Assembly (NCBI GenBank): GCA_020722705.1
Contig: DYKI01000003.1
Location: 1 to 64,000, forward strand
Length of the DNA: 64,000 bases
Direction of reading: 5' to 3'
DNA from: Chthonomonas calidirosea
Lineage (GTDB): Bacteria > Armatimonadota > Chthonomonadetes > Chthonomonadales > CAJBBX01
Shown here: positions 17,781 through 27,558 of the stretch, in pieces
Numbering within the stretch: the stretch's first letter is position 1
Layout: each line of letters starts with the position of its first letter
The notes under the pieces: generated by a model
What the model saw: only the letters and a program-made list of their open reading frames with translations
What the model was told of the DNA's origin: nothing
The model's database searches: none
Position numbers and translations under genes: made by a program

Positions 17781-19328
17781 CTAGAAGCGTTCGGAGACCG
17801 ACTTGGCCTGCATGAAAAGCTGAAGGTAGTCTGATCCGCCGGCCTTGCTGTCGGTGCCGCTCATGTTGAAGCCGCCGAAGGGCTGGATGCCGACCAGTGC
17901 GCCCGTGCACTTGCGGTTCAGGTAGAGATTGCCGACATGGAACTCCGACCGGGCTTGCTCCAGACGCTGTCGGTCGCGCGAGTACACCGCACCCGTAAGG
18001 CCGTACTCGGTGCCGTTGGCGATGTCGAGCGCTTCGGCATAGCTCCTGGCAGGTATGACGGAAAGCACCGGCCCGAATATCTCCTCCTGCGCGATGCGAG
18101 CGTTCGGAGCTGCGTCCGCGAAGATCGTCGGCACGACATAGTGGCCCTCGGGCGGCGGGGGTGCACTCCCAAGTACCATGCGTCCCTCGCTGCGCCCGAT
18201 CTCGATGTAGCGCTCAATCTTGCGCTTTGAGGATTCGTCAATAACCGCACCCAGATTCGTTGCCTGTTCAGCGGGGTCACCCACCTTCAGCGCAGCGGCG
18301 CGAGCGATGACGCGATCCAGCAGCTCTTCGTAGATCGGTTGGGTGGCGATCAGGCGCGAACAGGCAGAGCACTTTTGTCCCTGAAACCCGAACGCCGATG
18401 CGATGATGCCGTCGGTGGCCAGGTCGAGGTCGGCCGTCTCGTCAACAATGATCGCGTCCTTGCCGCCCATTTCGAGTATGGTTCGCTTCAGCCAACGCTG
18501 ACCGGGATGCACCGCCGCAGCACGCTCATGGATGCGGACGCCGACCTCTCGCGATCCTGTGAACGCAACGAAGCGTGTACGGGGATCGTCAACGAGGACG
18601 TCGCCGATCTCAGCTCCGGGGCCGGGAAGGTAGTTCAGCACTCCCGCCGGCATCGAGGCCTCCTGGAGGGTCTGGATGAACAGCGCGGCAGCCACCGGCG
18701 CCTGGGATGCGGGCTTCACGATCACCGCATTGCCCGTCACCGCCGCCGCAGCCGTCATGCCGCCCATGATGGCTAGCGGGAAGTTCCAGGGCGAGATCAC
18801 TGCACCGACACCAAGCGGGAGGTAGGTGACCTGGTTCTCCTCGCCCGGGTACGGACTGGTACAGTGGTCGCCCTTCAGTCGCATCATCTCGCGGGCGTAG
18901 AACTCCAGGAAGTCAATAAGCTCGGCCGTGTCCGCCCAGGCCTCAATCCAGGACTTGCTCACTTCGTATACCAGCAAGGCCGAGAACTCGTAGGCGCGTC
19001 GTCGGAGGATCGCCGCCGCTTTCAGCAGCACCCGCGCGCGTTCATCCGGGTCCGTTCTCCGCCATGCCAACGATGCCTTCTCGGCGGACTCAATCGCCAG
19101 CGAGGCGTGATCGGCGTTCGCCGCCGACACGCGCCCAACCACGACGGACGGATGCGCAGGGTTGCGGCTCTCGATCCAGCGTCCGGTTGTCACCGGATCG
19201 CCGCCGATGACGAGCGGCCAATCGCGACCGAGTTCGCCACGGACCTTGTCGAGGGCAGACTGCATGGCCGCGCAGTATTGTGGGCTGGAGAAGTCGAGCA
19301 GGGGTTCGTTGCGAAACGATGTGAGCAT
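17781..19328 (-). CDS. rocA: 1-pyrroline-5-carboxylate dehydrogenase (RocA/PutA-type ALDH)
   Basis: PLVIGGDPVTTGRWIESRNPAHP, ISPWNFPLAIMGGMTAAA, LEMGGKDAIIVDETADL, GFQGQKCSACSR. Confidence 0.88.
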   Translation of the reverse strand: MLTSFRNEPLLDFSSPQYCAAMQSALDKVRGELGRDWPLVIGGDPVTTGRWIESRNPAHPSVVVGRVSAANADHASLAIESAEKASLAWRRTDPDERARVLLKAAAILRRRAYEFSALLVYEVSKSWIEAWADTAELIDFLEFYAREMMRLKGDHCTSPYPGEENQVTYLPLGVGAVISPWNFPLAIMGGMTAAAAVTGNAVIVKPASQAPVAAALFIQTLQEASMPAGVLNYLPGPGAEIGDVLVDDPRTRFVAFTGSREVGVRIHERAAAVHPGQRWLKRTILEMGGKDAIIVDETADLDLATDGIIASAFGFQGQKCSACSRLIATQPIYEELLDRVIARAAALKVGDPAEQATNLGAVIDESSKRKIERYIEIGRSEGRMVLGSAPPPPEGHYVVPTIFADAAPNARIAQEEIFGPVLSVIPARSYAEALDIANGTEYGLTGAVYSRDRQRLEQARSEFHVGNLYLNRKCTGALVGIQPFGGFNMSGTDSKAGGSDYLQLFMQAKSVSERF

Positions 19329-19351
19329 GATCGTGGAATCCTTTCGCGCTG

Positions 19352-19392
19352 ATTATAGCACAGCAGGAATACGCTCCTTCGAGCAGGAATAC
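19352..19392 (-). promoter_or_regulatory. rocA promoter region: TATAAT -10 with two direct AGCAGGAATAC repeats upstream
   Basis: TATAAT on minus strand 19357-19352. AGCAGGAATAC at 19362-19372 and 19382-19392, 20-bp period. Confidence 0.5.
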
Positions 19393-19398
19393 AGCCAC

Positions 19399-20970
19399 GT
19401 GCGACACCGTAGTGAAGAGCTCATTCTTGCGCTTGACATAGGTACGACCGGCATGAAGGCGGTCGTTTATTCCACTACGGGCGCGCTCGTCGCCAACGCG
19501 AGCAGAGGCTGCTCCACCGATCGTCCGTCGCCCGGCGCCACTGAGCAGAATCCGGCCTCATGGTGGCGGGCCGCCGTCGCATGCTGCCGTTCATTGGGGA
19601 AGGTGGTGCCCGGTCTCGACCGGAGGGTCGCAGTGATCGGGCTGTCAGGCATGATGAACGGGTGCGTGCTTGTGGACGAACGGGGGCGGACCGTGAGGCC
19701 GGGCGTCATCCACGCCGATACGAGGTGCGAGCCCATATGCCATGAGTTGGCGGCCAGGCTGGACCCTTCGCTGGTCTATCGGCGCACCGGGTGCCATCTG
19801 GCCCCCTACTTCTCGCTCGGGAAACTGGCATGGCTCCACCGACACGAGCGGGACACGGTAGGACGTGCGCGCTGGTTCATTCAGGCCAAGGACTACCTGG
19901 CCGGTCGCCTGACGGGCGTCTGGGGCGTGACAGACCCGAGTGACGCCTCATTGACGTCTCTGTATGATGTGCGCGCCGGCGAATGGGCCTGCGACCTTGC
20001 CGAAGAGGCAGGCATTGATTCCCGCCTGTTGCCGGAAATCCGCCCGTCGTGCATGTCCCTCGGGGGCCTCACGCGAGAAGCCGCACGGTCCACGGGCCTT
20101 CTCGAAGGCACACCCGTTGTGCTCGGCGGAGGTGATGGCGCCTGCGCCACGCTGGGATCCGGTTCGCACCGCCCCGGACACGCCTACCATTACCTTGGCG
20201 GCACATCCTGGATAGCGGTCATTGCCGATCGGTATGAGCCTGATCCCGAGGCGCGAACGTCGCATTTGCTCGGGTTGGCGCCGGAAGAGCATGTCAACTA
20301 CGGAACAGTGCAGAGTGCAGGCACATCCGTCGAGTGGTTCCTTGCGCAGATCGGGTTCGGGACGCGGGTGAGCGCCCGCAGGCGCATAGCGGCTCTCCAG
20401 CCCCTTGCTGCTGCATCGCCTCCGGGCGCCAATGGGCTGCTGTTCCTTCCGTACCTCGATGGTGAGCGTGCTCCGATATGGGATGCATCGGCTCGCGGCG
20501 CCTTCATCGGGCTGACGGGCGGGCACACGAGAGCCGATCTGGCCAGGGCGGTTCTGGAGGGTGTCGCCCATGCCTTGCGGCATGTTCTGAGCGCCTTCGA
20601 GACGCGGGGCATTGCGCCTGAGGTGATCCGCGTACTTGGCGGAGGCATGAACTCGCGGCTATGGAGGACGATCTTCAGCGGAATCTACGGTCGGCCTTTG
20701 CACGTCCTGGAACGCCCCGAGTCGTGCACTGCCTGCGGGGCCGCGATGGCGGCTGCATGTGCTGTGGGAATCTGTCAGGATGCAGGAGAGGCGGTGAGCC
20801 GCTTCGTTCGCATTGCAGACGTCGAGTACCCTGATCCTGCAACACGTGACGTCTATGATGATGCTCAGCTCAGGTTTCGGGCGCTGTATCCGGCGCTGAA
20901 GTCAACTTTCCACTGGCCGAGCAGGGGGTTCGCCACAGGGTTCAGCGGGGTCCCGAGCGACTCGTCGTGA
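19399..20970 (+). CDS. FGGY family carbohydrate kinase
   Basis: LILALDIGTTGMKAVVYSTTG, VLGGGDGACATLGSG, RVLGGGMNSRLWRTIFSGIYGRPL. Start placed at GTG 19399. Confidence 0.85.
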   Translation: MRHRSEELILALDIGTTGMKAVVYSTTGALVANASRGCSTDRPSPGATEQNPASWWRAAVACCRSLGKVVPGLDRRVAVIGLSGMMNGCVLVDERGRTVRPGVIHADTRCEPICHELAARLDPSLVYRRTGCHLAPYFSLGKLAWLHRHERDTVGRARWFIQAKDYLAGRLTGVWGVTDPSDASLTSLYDVRAGEWACDLAEEAGIDSRLLPEIRPSCMSLGGLTREAARSTGLLEGTPVVLGGGDGACATLGSGSHRPGHAYHYLGGTSWIAVIADRYEPDPEARTSHLLGLAPEEHVNYGTVQSAGTSVEWFLAQIGFGTRVSARRRIAALQPLAAASPPGANGLLFLPYLDGERAPIWDASARGAFIGLTGGHTRADLARAVLEGVAHALRHVLSAFETRGIAPEVIRVLGGGMNSRLWRTIFSGIYGRPLHVLERPESCTACGAAMAAACAVGICQDAGEAVSRFVRIADVEYPDPATRDVYDDAQLRFRALYPALKSTFHWPSRGFATGFSGVPSDSS

Positions 20971-21774
20971 TTGGAGAGGCAGCGTAACCTGATGCAGCGG
21001 CACGGTTACCTCAACCTCACTGTCCTCGAGCGCAACGGTCACTTCACCTCGGATCACTGACGTCGCAGAAACCCGTCCGGGTCCTTTCGGTGTGGTCACG
21101 TGACTTCCGACGCACGGAAACAGGTCGCGGGCTTCGAGATAGACCTCGTGCTCGTAGCGCAGACAGCACATCAGCTTGCCGCAGGCCCCGGAAAACTTCG
21201 CCGGATTCAGGAACAGGCTCTGGTCCTTGGCCATGCGCATGGAGATCGGAGCGAAATCCGTCAAGAACGCGCGGCAGCAGAGCTCACGTCCGCATGTGCC
21301 GCACCCCCCTATCAACCGCGCCTGGTCGCGCGCTCCGACCTGGTAGAGCTGGACCCGGCATCTGAGCAGGCCTACCAGATCGCGGACAAGCTCACGAAAG
21401 TCAATGCGGCTCTCGGCAGCGAAACAAATGACCACCTGTGAACCATCGAACGAGAACTCCGCCGATAGTATCTTCATGGGCAAGCCGTGATGACGAACGC
21501 GTTGGATCGCGGTTCGCAACGCGGTTTCAGCACGTTCGGCGTTCCGCTCGATCTGAGCTTCGTCGTCCTCGGTCGCCACTCTCAGGATGGGCTTCAGGGA
21601 TGACGACGGAGATACATCAGCCAGGGGGAACCGCGCGGTTCGTACCACACCAAGTTCCAGGCCTTTGGCCGTTTCCACAATGACGCGATCGCCCACATGA
21701 AGCTCAAGGTCCGAAGCATCGAACCAGTACTGACGCCCAAGAGGGCGGAACGATACGCCTACCGCATCAGCCAT
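20902..21774 (-). CDS. PSP1 domain protein (YaaT-like)
   Basis: CGRELCCRAFLTDFAPISMRMAKDQSLFLNPAKFSGACGKLMCCLRYE cysteine signature. Confidence 0.92.
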   Translation of the reverse strand: MADAVGVSFRPLGRQYWFDASDLELHVGDRVIVETAKGLELGVVRTARFPLADVSPSSSLKPILRVATEDDEAQIERNAERAETALRTAIQRVRHHGLPMKILSAEFSFDGSQVVICFAAESRIDFRELVRDLVGLLRCRVQLYQVGARDQARLIGGCGTCGRELCCRAFLTDFAPISMRMAKDQSLFLNPAKFSGACGKLMCCLRYEHEVYLEARDLFPCVGSHVTTPKGPGRVSATSVIRGEVTVALEDSEVEVTVPLHQVTLPLQSRRVARDPAEPCGEPPARPVES

Positions 21775-22399
21775 GTGCCGACGCTCCGACGCGGCATCGC
21801 TCGGCGAGAATGATGGCACGCAGCTCGTCAACCGCTACGCAGAGATGATCGTTCACCACCACAAAGTCATACTCGTGTGCGGACGCGATCTCGCGTTCAG
21901 CCTCGCCGACCCGCTTCGCAATATCGGCTGCGGACTCGGTGCCGCGCGACATCAGACGTGATTCGAGAGCCTCCAGCGAAAGCGGCATGACGAAGACCAA
22001 TCTCGCATCCGGGATCCGACGTCGCACTTCACGGGCGCCATGGGTCTCGATCTTCAGGATAACGTCAATGCCGGCCTTGAGGATGTCGGCAATCGGGGCC
22101 AGGGGAGTGCCGTACCTGTGACCGACGAACGTGGCCGTTTCCAGGAACCACCCGGATGCCTCGCGCTTGGTGAACTCGTCGGGCGTGAGAAAGTGGTAGT
22201 CCACGCCATCAGTCTCCCCGCGGCGTTGAGGCCGCGTCGTGGCGGTTACCAGCCGCTGGATGCCGGGCAGTCCGGCAGGTGCGCCGATCAGTTCGCGGAT
22301 CACCGCGTCCTTGCCGACGCCGCTCGGGCCGGACACGACAAAGACCCTACCTTGACGACTGGTGATTCCGGTAATGGCGTGAAGATCGGCTCTGTGCAT
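21767..22399 (-). CDS. gmk: Guanylate kinase
   Basis: VVSGPSGVGKDAVIREL, TATTRPQRRGETDGVDYHFLT. Overlaps the PSP1 gene. Confidence 0.93.
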   Translation of the reverse strand: MHRADLHAITGITSRQGRVFVVSGPSGVGKDAVIRELIGAPAGLPGIQRLVTATTRPQRRGETDGVDYHFLTPDEFTKREASGWFLETATFVGHRYGTPLAPIADILKAGIDVILKIETHGAREVRRRIPDARLVFVMPLSLEALESRLMSRGTESAADIAKRVGEAEREIASAHEYDFVVVNDHLCVAVDELRAIILAERCRVGASAHG

Positions 22400-22573
22400 G
22401 GCCTGAGATTACCTGAAGGCTTGGCGTCGAGTCACGGGGCAGAATGCGGCGCAATCCGCGCAGAGATCGGTGAAACCATCATGACGGCCGTGCGTAGTGG
22501 GAATATCGCCGGCACTGGAGAAGCAGATGCCGCGCTTGGTGACCGTACGTAAGGATAGCACGGAGGTGGTCCG

Positions 22574-24028
22574 ATGGGTGACGAGCATGTAGTCCGAATC
22601 CTGAAAATGGTTGAGGACGGCAAGATATCCGCCAAGGAGGCCGAGACTCTCATCGCCGCCTTAAGAGCGGGCGCACCGGATGCTGCGAGACCGACAACGG
22701 AGAAACCCAGATCGGAACAGAGTCAGTCCCGCCAGAGCGAGACAGCCGAGAAGTCATTCGAGTTCAGGTGGGGCCAGCGGCGGAGCATGCCCGTTGACCT
22801 CGGAGCCATTGGCAAGCAGATTTCCGCTGCGGTCCGCCAGATTGACCCGGACAAAATCCTTAAGGATGCCGCACTGGGCGGCAAGCGGCTTCAGGAGAAA
22901 ATCCGGGTGTGGGCTCGCGCCTTCCAGGATGATGATGCCAGTCGGCCCGTCAACCCGCTCGGTCTGCCTATGGCCCGCCGAACGGAGACCGTCCCGATCG
23001 AGCTAATGCCGGACGCCTTCCTGGAGATCACCAACCCTGCCGGATCCGTGACGGTGCTCGGAGGGGCGGAAACTGCCTCGGTTGAAGTGACGCGCGAGGC
23101 TTGGGCCGCGACGGAGCTTGAGGCGGAGGCGCGGCTCGGCGACCTCACGTTCGGTGTGACCGGTCCGGAAACCGCAACTGAGGATCAGTCTGGGGCGGAA
23201 AGCCCGACGAAAGTCACGGTGAACGTCTCGACGCCTCCGGATTGGAGCGACGGAGTGGTGGACCTTGTCGTGCGCGTTCCATCGTCCATCCATGCCACGG
23301 TATCAACGACGTTCGGCGATGCACGCATCGAGAACGTCTCGGGACGCCTGGACATCAGCACTCGCGGGGGCAAGCTTTCGGGAGGCAATCTCGCAGGTCC
23401 CGTCCGCGCCGAGACCGTGTCGGGCGACATTCAGATGAGCGACGTGAGCGAAGGACTGGTTGCGGTCAGCAAGAGCGGCGACATCGAGGTAGAGCGCATG
23501 GGCCAGGGTGGCGAAGTCACCACAGTGAGCGGCGCAATACGGCTCATCGGTGTCGAAGGCCCGGCGGCGCAGGCTCACACGGTATCCGGTGATGTGACGA
23601 TCGAGCATGCTGGGGTGCAGGCGCCGGTGGACCTGAGCGCCGAGACTGTGTCGGGGGACCTCACGGTGGTCCATTCGGTCGGCTCACTCAGGATCAAGAC
23701 GGTCAGCGGAGATGCCTCTGCCGAGCGGTTGAACGTGACCAGGATCGAATGCCATACCGTGTCGGGCGACCTCACTGTGTCCATGGACAGCGTCTTTACC
23801 GGCACAATGGAGGCCGGCTCTGTGTCAGGTGACGTGCAAATCTGCATCCCCGATGGCAGCAGCTTCCGGTTTGATCTTGCCACTCGGTCTGGAAGCCTGT
23901 CGTGTGATCATCCTGCCGCTGATACGGAGCAGAGCCAGAAAGCGCTTCGCGGGACGGTGGCCGGCGGCACAGGCGTCGTGTCGGTTCAGACGCTTTCCGG
24001 CGACATTGGGATCACGCGGTATCCGTAG
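22574..24028 (+). CDS. DUF4097-type beta-repeat protein with N-terminal SHOCT-like domain
   Basis: RILKMVEDGKISAKEAETLIAALR N-domain, then repeated [S/T]VSGD segments. Confidence 0.82.
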   Translation: MGDEHVVRILKMVEDGKISAKEAETLIAALRAGAPDAARPTTEKPRSEQSQSRQSETAEKSFEFRWGQRRSMPVDLGAIGKQISAAVRQIDPDKILKDAALGGKRLQEKIRVWARAFQDDDASRPVNPLGLPMARRTETVPIELMPDAFLEITNPAGSVTVLGGAETASVEVTREAWAATELEAEARLGDLTFGVTGPETATEDQSGAESPTKVTVNVSTPPDWSDGVVDLVVRVPSSIHATVSTTFGDARIENVSGRLDISTRGGKLSGGNLAGPVRAETVSGDIQMSDVSEGLVAVSKSGDIEVERMGQGGEVTTVSGAIRLIGVEGPAAQAHTVSGDVTIEHAGVQAPVDLSAETVSGDLTVVHSVGSLRIKTVSGDASAERLNVTRIECHTVSGDLTVSMDSVFTGTMEAGSVSGDVQICIPDGSSFRFDLATRSGSLSCDHPAADTEQSQKALRGTVAGGTGVVSVQTLSGDIGITRYP

Positions 24029-24030
24029 AA

Positions 24031-27000
24031 CTATGGACGGACCTCGGGGGCCATTGGCCGCGCCGGCTCTGCGTGGGCTCGGCATCCCGGAGTCTGGAGC
24101 CGCAACGAGACGGCAGCCGGGGCATGCGGACCGATCCTCATGGTCACGCTTCCGTCTCGGCCAATGCGAAGAGGGCGTCTGTCTTCGCCTGCCAGGTTGG
24201 TGGAGGCTGCGGCCTGAACTGACCTGTCTGGGACCCTCAGGGTGACGTTGGCTATGTCGGGCTTCAGATTCAGCAACTGCAGGACTGCCTCATCGCTGTG
24301 CGGCTCGACAGCCGTCACTTCCGCCCCAGACACAACAAACCCGGAGGCAACCGGCGGGCTTCCCGATGGGGCCTGTGTCACGATCGGGCCGTTGTCCAGG
24401 ATGCCGGCCGGCGTTCTCATTCGATTCGGGCTCAACTGCGCGGCGTCGGGATCACACATGTCTGAGGCGGCCTCATTGCCCATTCGCCACGCCAGAACGG
24501 CGTCGAAGGGCCGGTCGGACGTCCGGATGGTGAAGCCAAATGTCATCGGACCGTCCTGGTTGGCTCGATAGTTGGTATCCCAGTAGTTGTTGAGCACGTA
24601 AGCATAGACTGTTGAGCTGGGCTCGAGCGTCTTCCTCCACTGGCCTCGGAACAGGTCCCCGATGGTGACAAGGGGAGTGTGGGGCATCAGGACCATCGCG
24701 CTCCGGTCGCGATCGCTGACAGCGACGAACGTTGAACATGCGTACCACTCCCGGCACGCGCCTGGAAGCTGACCACGTTCAGCTTCGATGATGCCCATGG
24801 GCACGTCAAGGTAGGTGCGAGCCTGAGACTTCTCCAACGCCAGCGGGAAAGCGAAGTAAGCCGCCTCCTTTGTCGTCGTGGAACGATGGTGGACGATGTT
24901 CCTGAACTCGATCTGGCCGTCAGCATGTGCGATGACATAGCTGTCCACCGCCGGCAGACCGGCCCCGGTCCTCCGAAGATGGAGCACGGCCCTGACCGGC
25001 CCGTTCTCGACCAACGCGATCTCCGAGTGTGTATGGGTTCGCACGTCAACCGCAGGAGGGCCGCCATGTTGGTTGATCAGAGCGGATCCCTCTCCTCCGG
25101 CTGCGTACAGGAACTGGTTCAGACAATGCCCGTTATCTGCTCGGACCCATTCCCGTTCCGTAGCGGCTTCCTTGAGACTCGTCACGGCGCCCGTGGCGGT
25201 GTCCAGGCGCAGTCGCCAGTGAGGCGACATCCACTCGTAGGGAGAGGACCCCTGCGTCAGGAGCGGAGGGCCCGACGTAGACGATAAAGTAACACGGCAG
25301 TCCCGGTATCCGAAGGGCGGGACGCGCTCCGCGATGAAGACAAGACGCCGGCCGCCGTGGCTCTCCGTCTGGCTCGGCAGTGGTTGGCCGGACTGCGCTT
25401 CTTCGGCTCCGGTCGGGCCGGTCTCGCCGGCCACAGGCAGCGTGACTTCGATGTTCCGCTCCCACGCAAGCGGATTCCACACACGCACAACTGCTCCGAT
25501 CCGCGCCACTGCGGGCGCTCCGAGCCGATGGACTGCGGCCTGCGACCGGGTTCGCGCCTCATCGGCGAACGCCTTCTTTCGCCTCCACTGCGAGAGGGTC
25601 TGCTCGGAATACGGTGCGGAAACGCTGCACCATGCACCCCAGGTGTGCTCGTCATAGAACATCACCGACTGCCACGCTTTGTCGAGATCGGCAATCAGGG
25701 GAGCGGAGTGGCGAGTGGCGAGAGGCGAGTTGCCGGCAGCGTGCAACGTCAGCAAGCGTTGGGCGGAACTGAGGCGTGCGCGTGCGTGTCGCGTGATCGC
25801 AGTCTCATGGGCGGATGACGCCGCACCGTCCTCCCAGTACGCTCCCAGGTCGCCGGAGAATACGGGGAGGCGGCTGCCGGACTCGCGTTCAACATGCCGG
25901 AAGAAGTCGGCGGCGGATGCCAGAACGATCCTCGGGTAGGCGTAGCGACGGTTCCATTCACGTGCAATGCGCGCGTAGGCGGGTGCCATCGCAACGTTGT
26001 CACTGAAAGCGCCATACGCGATGGCAGCAGTGCCCGGATATTCGGGGCGATCCATTCCCCGCAGCCAGGCAGGGAGAGTTCGCTCCATATCCGCAACGCT
26101 TGAAGTGAGCCCGATGCTGCCCATCTGAGCATACCCATGGGTCAAGATGGCGAGCACTCGCGATCCGTCAGGACCTTCCCACCAGAAGGGGCACTGGCGC
26201 ATCCTCGCATCGGCATAGCGAAACAATGGACCTCGGTACTCGTTGACGGCATCGGTGAAGTACCGATAGCCGCTGTGCTTCAACAGTGTCGGCAAGGTGC
26301 CAACCGCGCTGGGTACATCATTCAGCGCCGCGGTTCGGGCGGCATCATGTCGCAGTGCCCGGAATGCCGTCGCCCTTCGCACGACACGCACCAACTCCTC
26401 GGAGGAGCAGAGGCCGGTCAGCATGTTCAGGTACAGGCCATGTACGCCAATGCCCCCGGACTTCACCGCAGCATCGAGCTCGGTCCTGAGCTCCGGCCTC
26501 CACTGTTCGATCAGATCGGCGTGAAGAGCCACTTCGAGATTCCAGCGGAAGCCTGGGATCCGCTTGAGCGCCTCAAGGGCTCCCACAGTGTTCATCAGGT
26601 GTCGTTCGACAGCGTTCTCCTGTATGTCGGTGTAACCGATGTCCGTGTGAGATGTCGGCACGGCGTAGACTGTCCAGCGGCGATGCGGCATAAGTTGAAC
26701 CTTCGCTCGCACGGTTGATGGTCCCGTCGTCACCGCAACCTCCGAATCGCCCGCGTGGCGCACAGGTTCGACTTCAATGTGCACCAGGTTCGGTCCGGGA
26801 AAGAGCGTTACCGTCCTTCGCGTTGGTGAGCCGCCGCCGATGGAGATGACGGCCTGGCCTTCGACGCCGCCATTGTGGGCGAAGACCTGGACAATCTGCC
26901 GGAGACCGCGGGGCGTCCTTCGGTAGAGCATGGTGCACGACGCCGAGAGGTCATCCACATGCGGGTGCATCGGTTCCGACAGGCCTGCGTCAAGGCCGAT

Positions 27001-27558
27001 GTAGTCGTACAGCATCCAACTGCCGGATGTCACTTCAAGCTCAACTTTGTTGAGGCCTCTGCGCAGGAAGGATGCAGGAAACGGAATCGAGAGTTCATGA
27101 GGCTTGCCTTGCCTCGGATCGGTGAGGGAGCCATCCGGACCGCCGGGCGGCAACGAGTACCGGTAAGGTCTTCGACCGTTGACAGCGACTGAAAGCAGAG
27201 GTGGGAGCACGTTGTGGGTGTTGACGAGCCCGATTCTCAGACGGCAGACGCCGGATGCGGCATCCTCCATGCTGAATGTGAGCTCCAGACGATGCGGCCT
27301 GCTGCCTGCCCAGGCGTCGGCGGGTCCGGGGTGAATGAACGGCCAACGTCCGGATGCGTCCGAATCCCGAGCATCAACAGAGACACGCCCGCCGAACAGC
27401 GACGCATAGGCCGGATGGTTCCCGGCGATGGCGAACTCGCGGTAGTCATTGTCCTTGACGCCCAGACGCCACACCTCATCGGCCGCAGCGGCATCGGACA
27501 TGTGCGTACCCACCGTCAGCGCCAGGGCACAGACAACCGACCCAAGATATGGTTTCAG
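24031..27558 (-). CDS. Secreted GH38-like alpha-mannosidase family glycoside hydrolase
   Basis: PTSHTDIGYTDIQENAVERH, FFRHVERE, FYDEHTWGA. Start proposed at CTG 27558 with signal peptide (L/M)KPYLGSVVCALALTVG. Confidence 0.72.
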   Translation of the reverse strand: MKPYLGSVVCALALTVGTHMSDAAAADEVWRLGVKDNDYREFAIAGNHPAYASLFGGRVSVDARDSDASGRWPFIHPGPADAWAGSRPHRLELTFSMEDAASGVCRLRIGLVNTHNVLPPLLSVAVNGRRPYRYSLPPGGPDGSLTDPRQGKPHELSIPFPASFLRRGLNKVELEVTSGSWMLYDYIGLDAGLSEPMHPHVDDLSASCTMLYRRTPRGLRQIVQVFAHNGGVEGQAVISIGGGSPTRRTVTLFPGPNLVHIEVEPVRHAGDSEVAVTTGPSTVRAKVQLMPHRRWTVYAVPTSHTDIGYTDIQENAVERHLMNTVGALEALKRIPGFRWNLEVALHADLIEQWRPELRTELDAAVKSGGIGVHGLYLNMLTGLCSSEELVRVVRRATAFRALRHDAARTAALNDVPSAVGTLPTLLKHSGYRYFTDAVNEYRGPLFRYADARMRQCPFWWEGPDGSRVLAILTHGYAQMGSIGLTSSVADMERTLPAWLRGMDRPEYPGTAAIAYGAFSDNVAMAPAYARIAREWNRRYAYPRIVLASAADFFRHVERESGSRLPVFSGDLGAYWEDGAASSAHETAITRHARARLSSAQRLLTLHAAGNSPLATRHSAPLIADLDKAWQSVMFYDEHTWGAWCSVSAPYSEQTLSQWRRKKAFADEARTRSQAAVHRLGAPAVARIGAVVRVWNPLAWERNIEVTLPVAGETGPTGAEEAQSGQPLPSQTESHGGRRLVFIAERVPPFGYRDCRVTLSSTSGPPLLTQGSSPYEWMSPHWRLRLDTATGAVTSLKEAATEREWVRADNGHCLNQFLYAAGGEGSALINQHGGPPAVDVRTHTHSEIALVENGPVRAVLHLRRTGAGLPAVDSYVIAHADGQIEFRNIVHHRSTTTKEAAYFAFPLALEKSQARTYLDVPMGIIEAERGQLPGACREWYACSTFVAVSDRDRSAMVLMPHTPLVTIGDLFRGQWRKTLEPSSTVYAYVLNNYWDTNYRANQDGPMTFGFTIRTSDRPFDAVLAWRMGNEAASDMCDPDAAQLSPNRMRTPAGILDNGPIVTQAPSGSPPVASGFVVSGAEVTAVEPHSDEAVLQLLNLKPDIANVTLRVPDRSVQAAASTNLAGEDRRPLRIGRDGSVTMRIGPHAPAAVSLRLQTPGCRAHAEPARPMAPEVRP
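25706..25733. repeat. Four heptanucleotide repeats (GAGTGGC)n
   Basis: GAGTGGC GAGTGGC GAGAGGC GAGTTGC. Encodes NSPLATRHSAPL in the GH38 frame. Confidence 0.7.
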
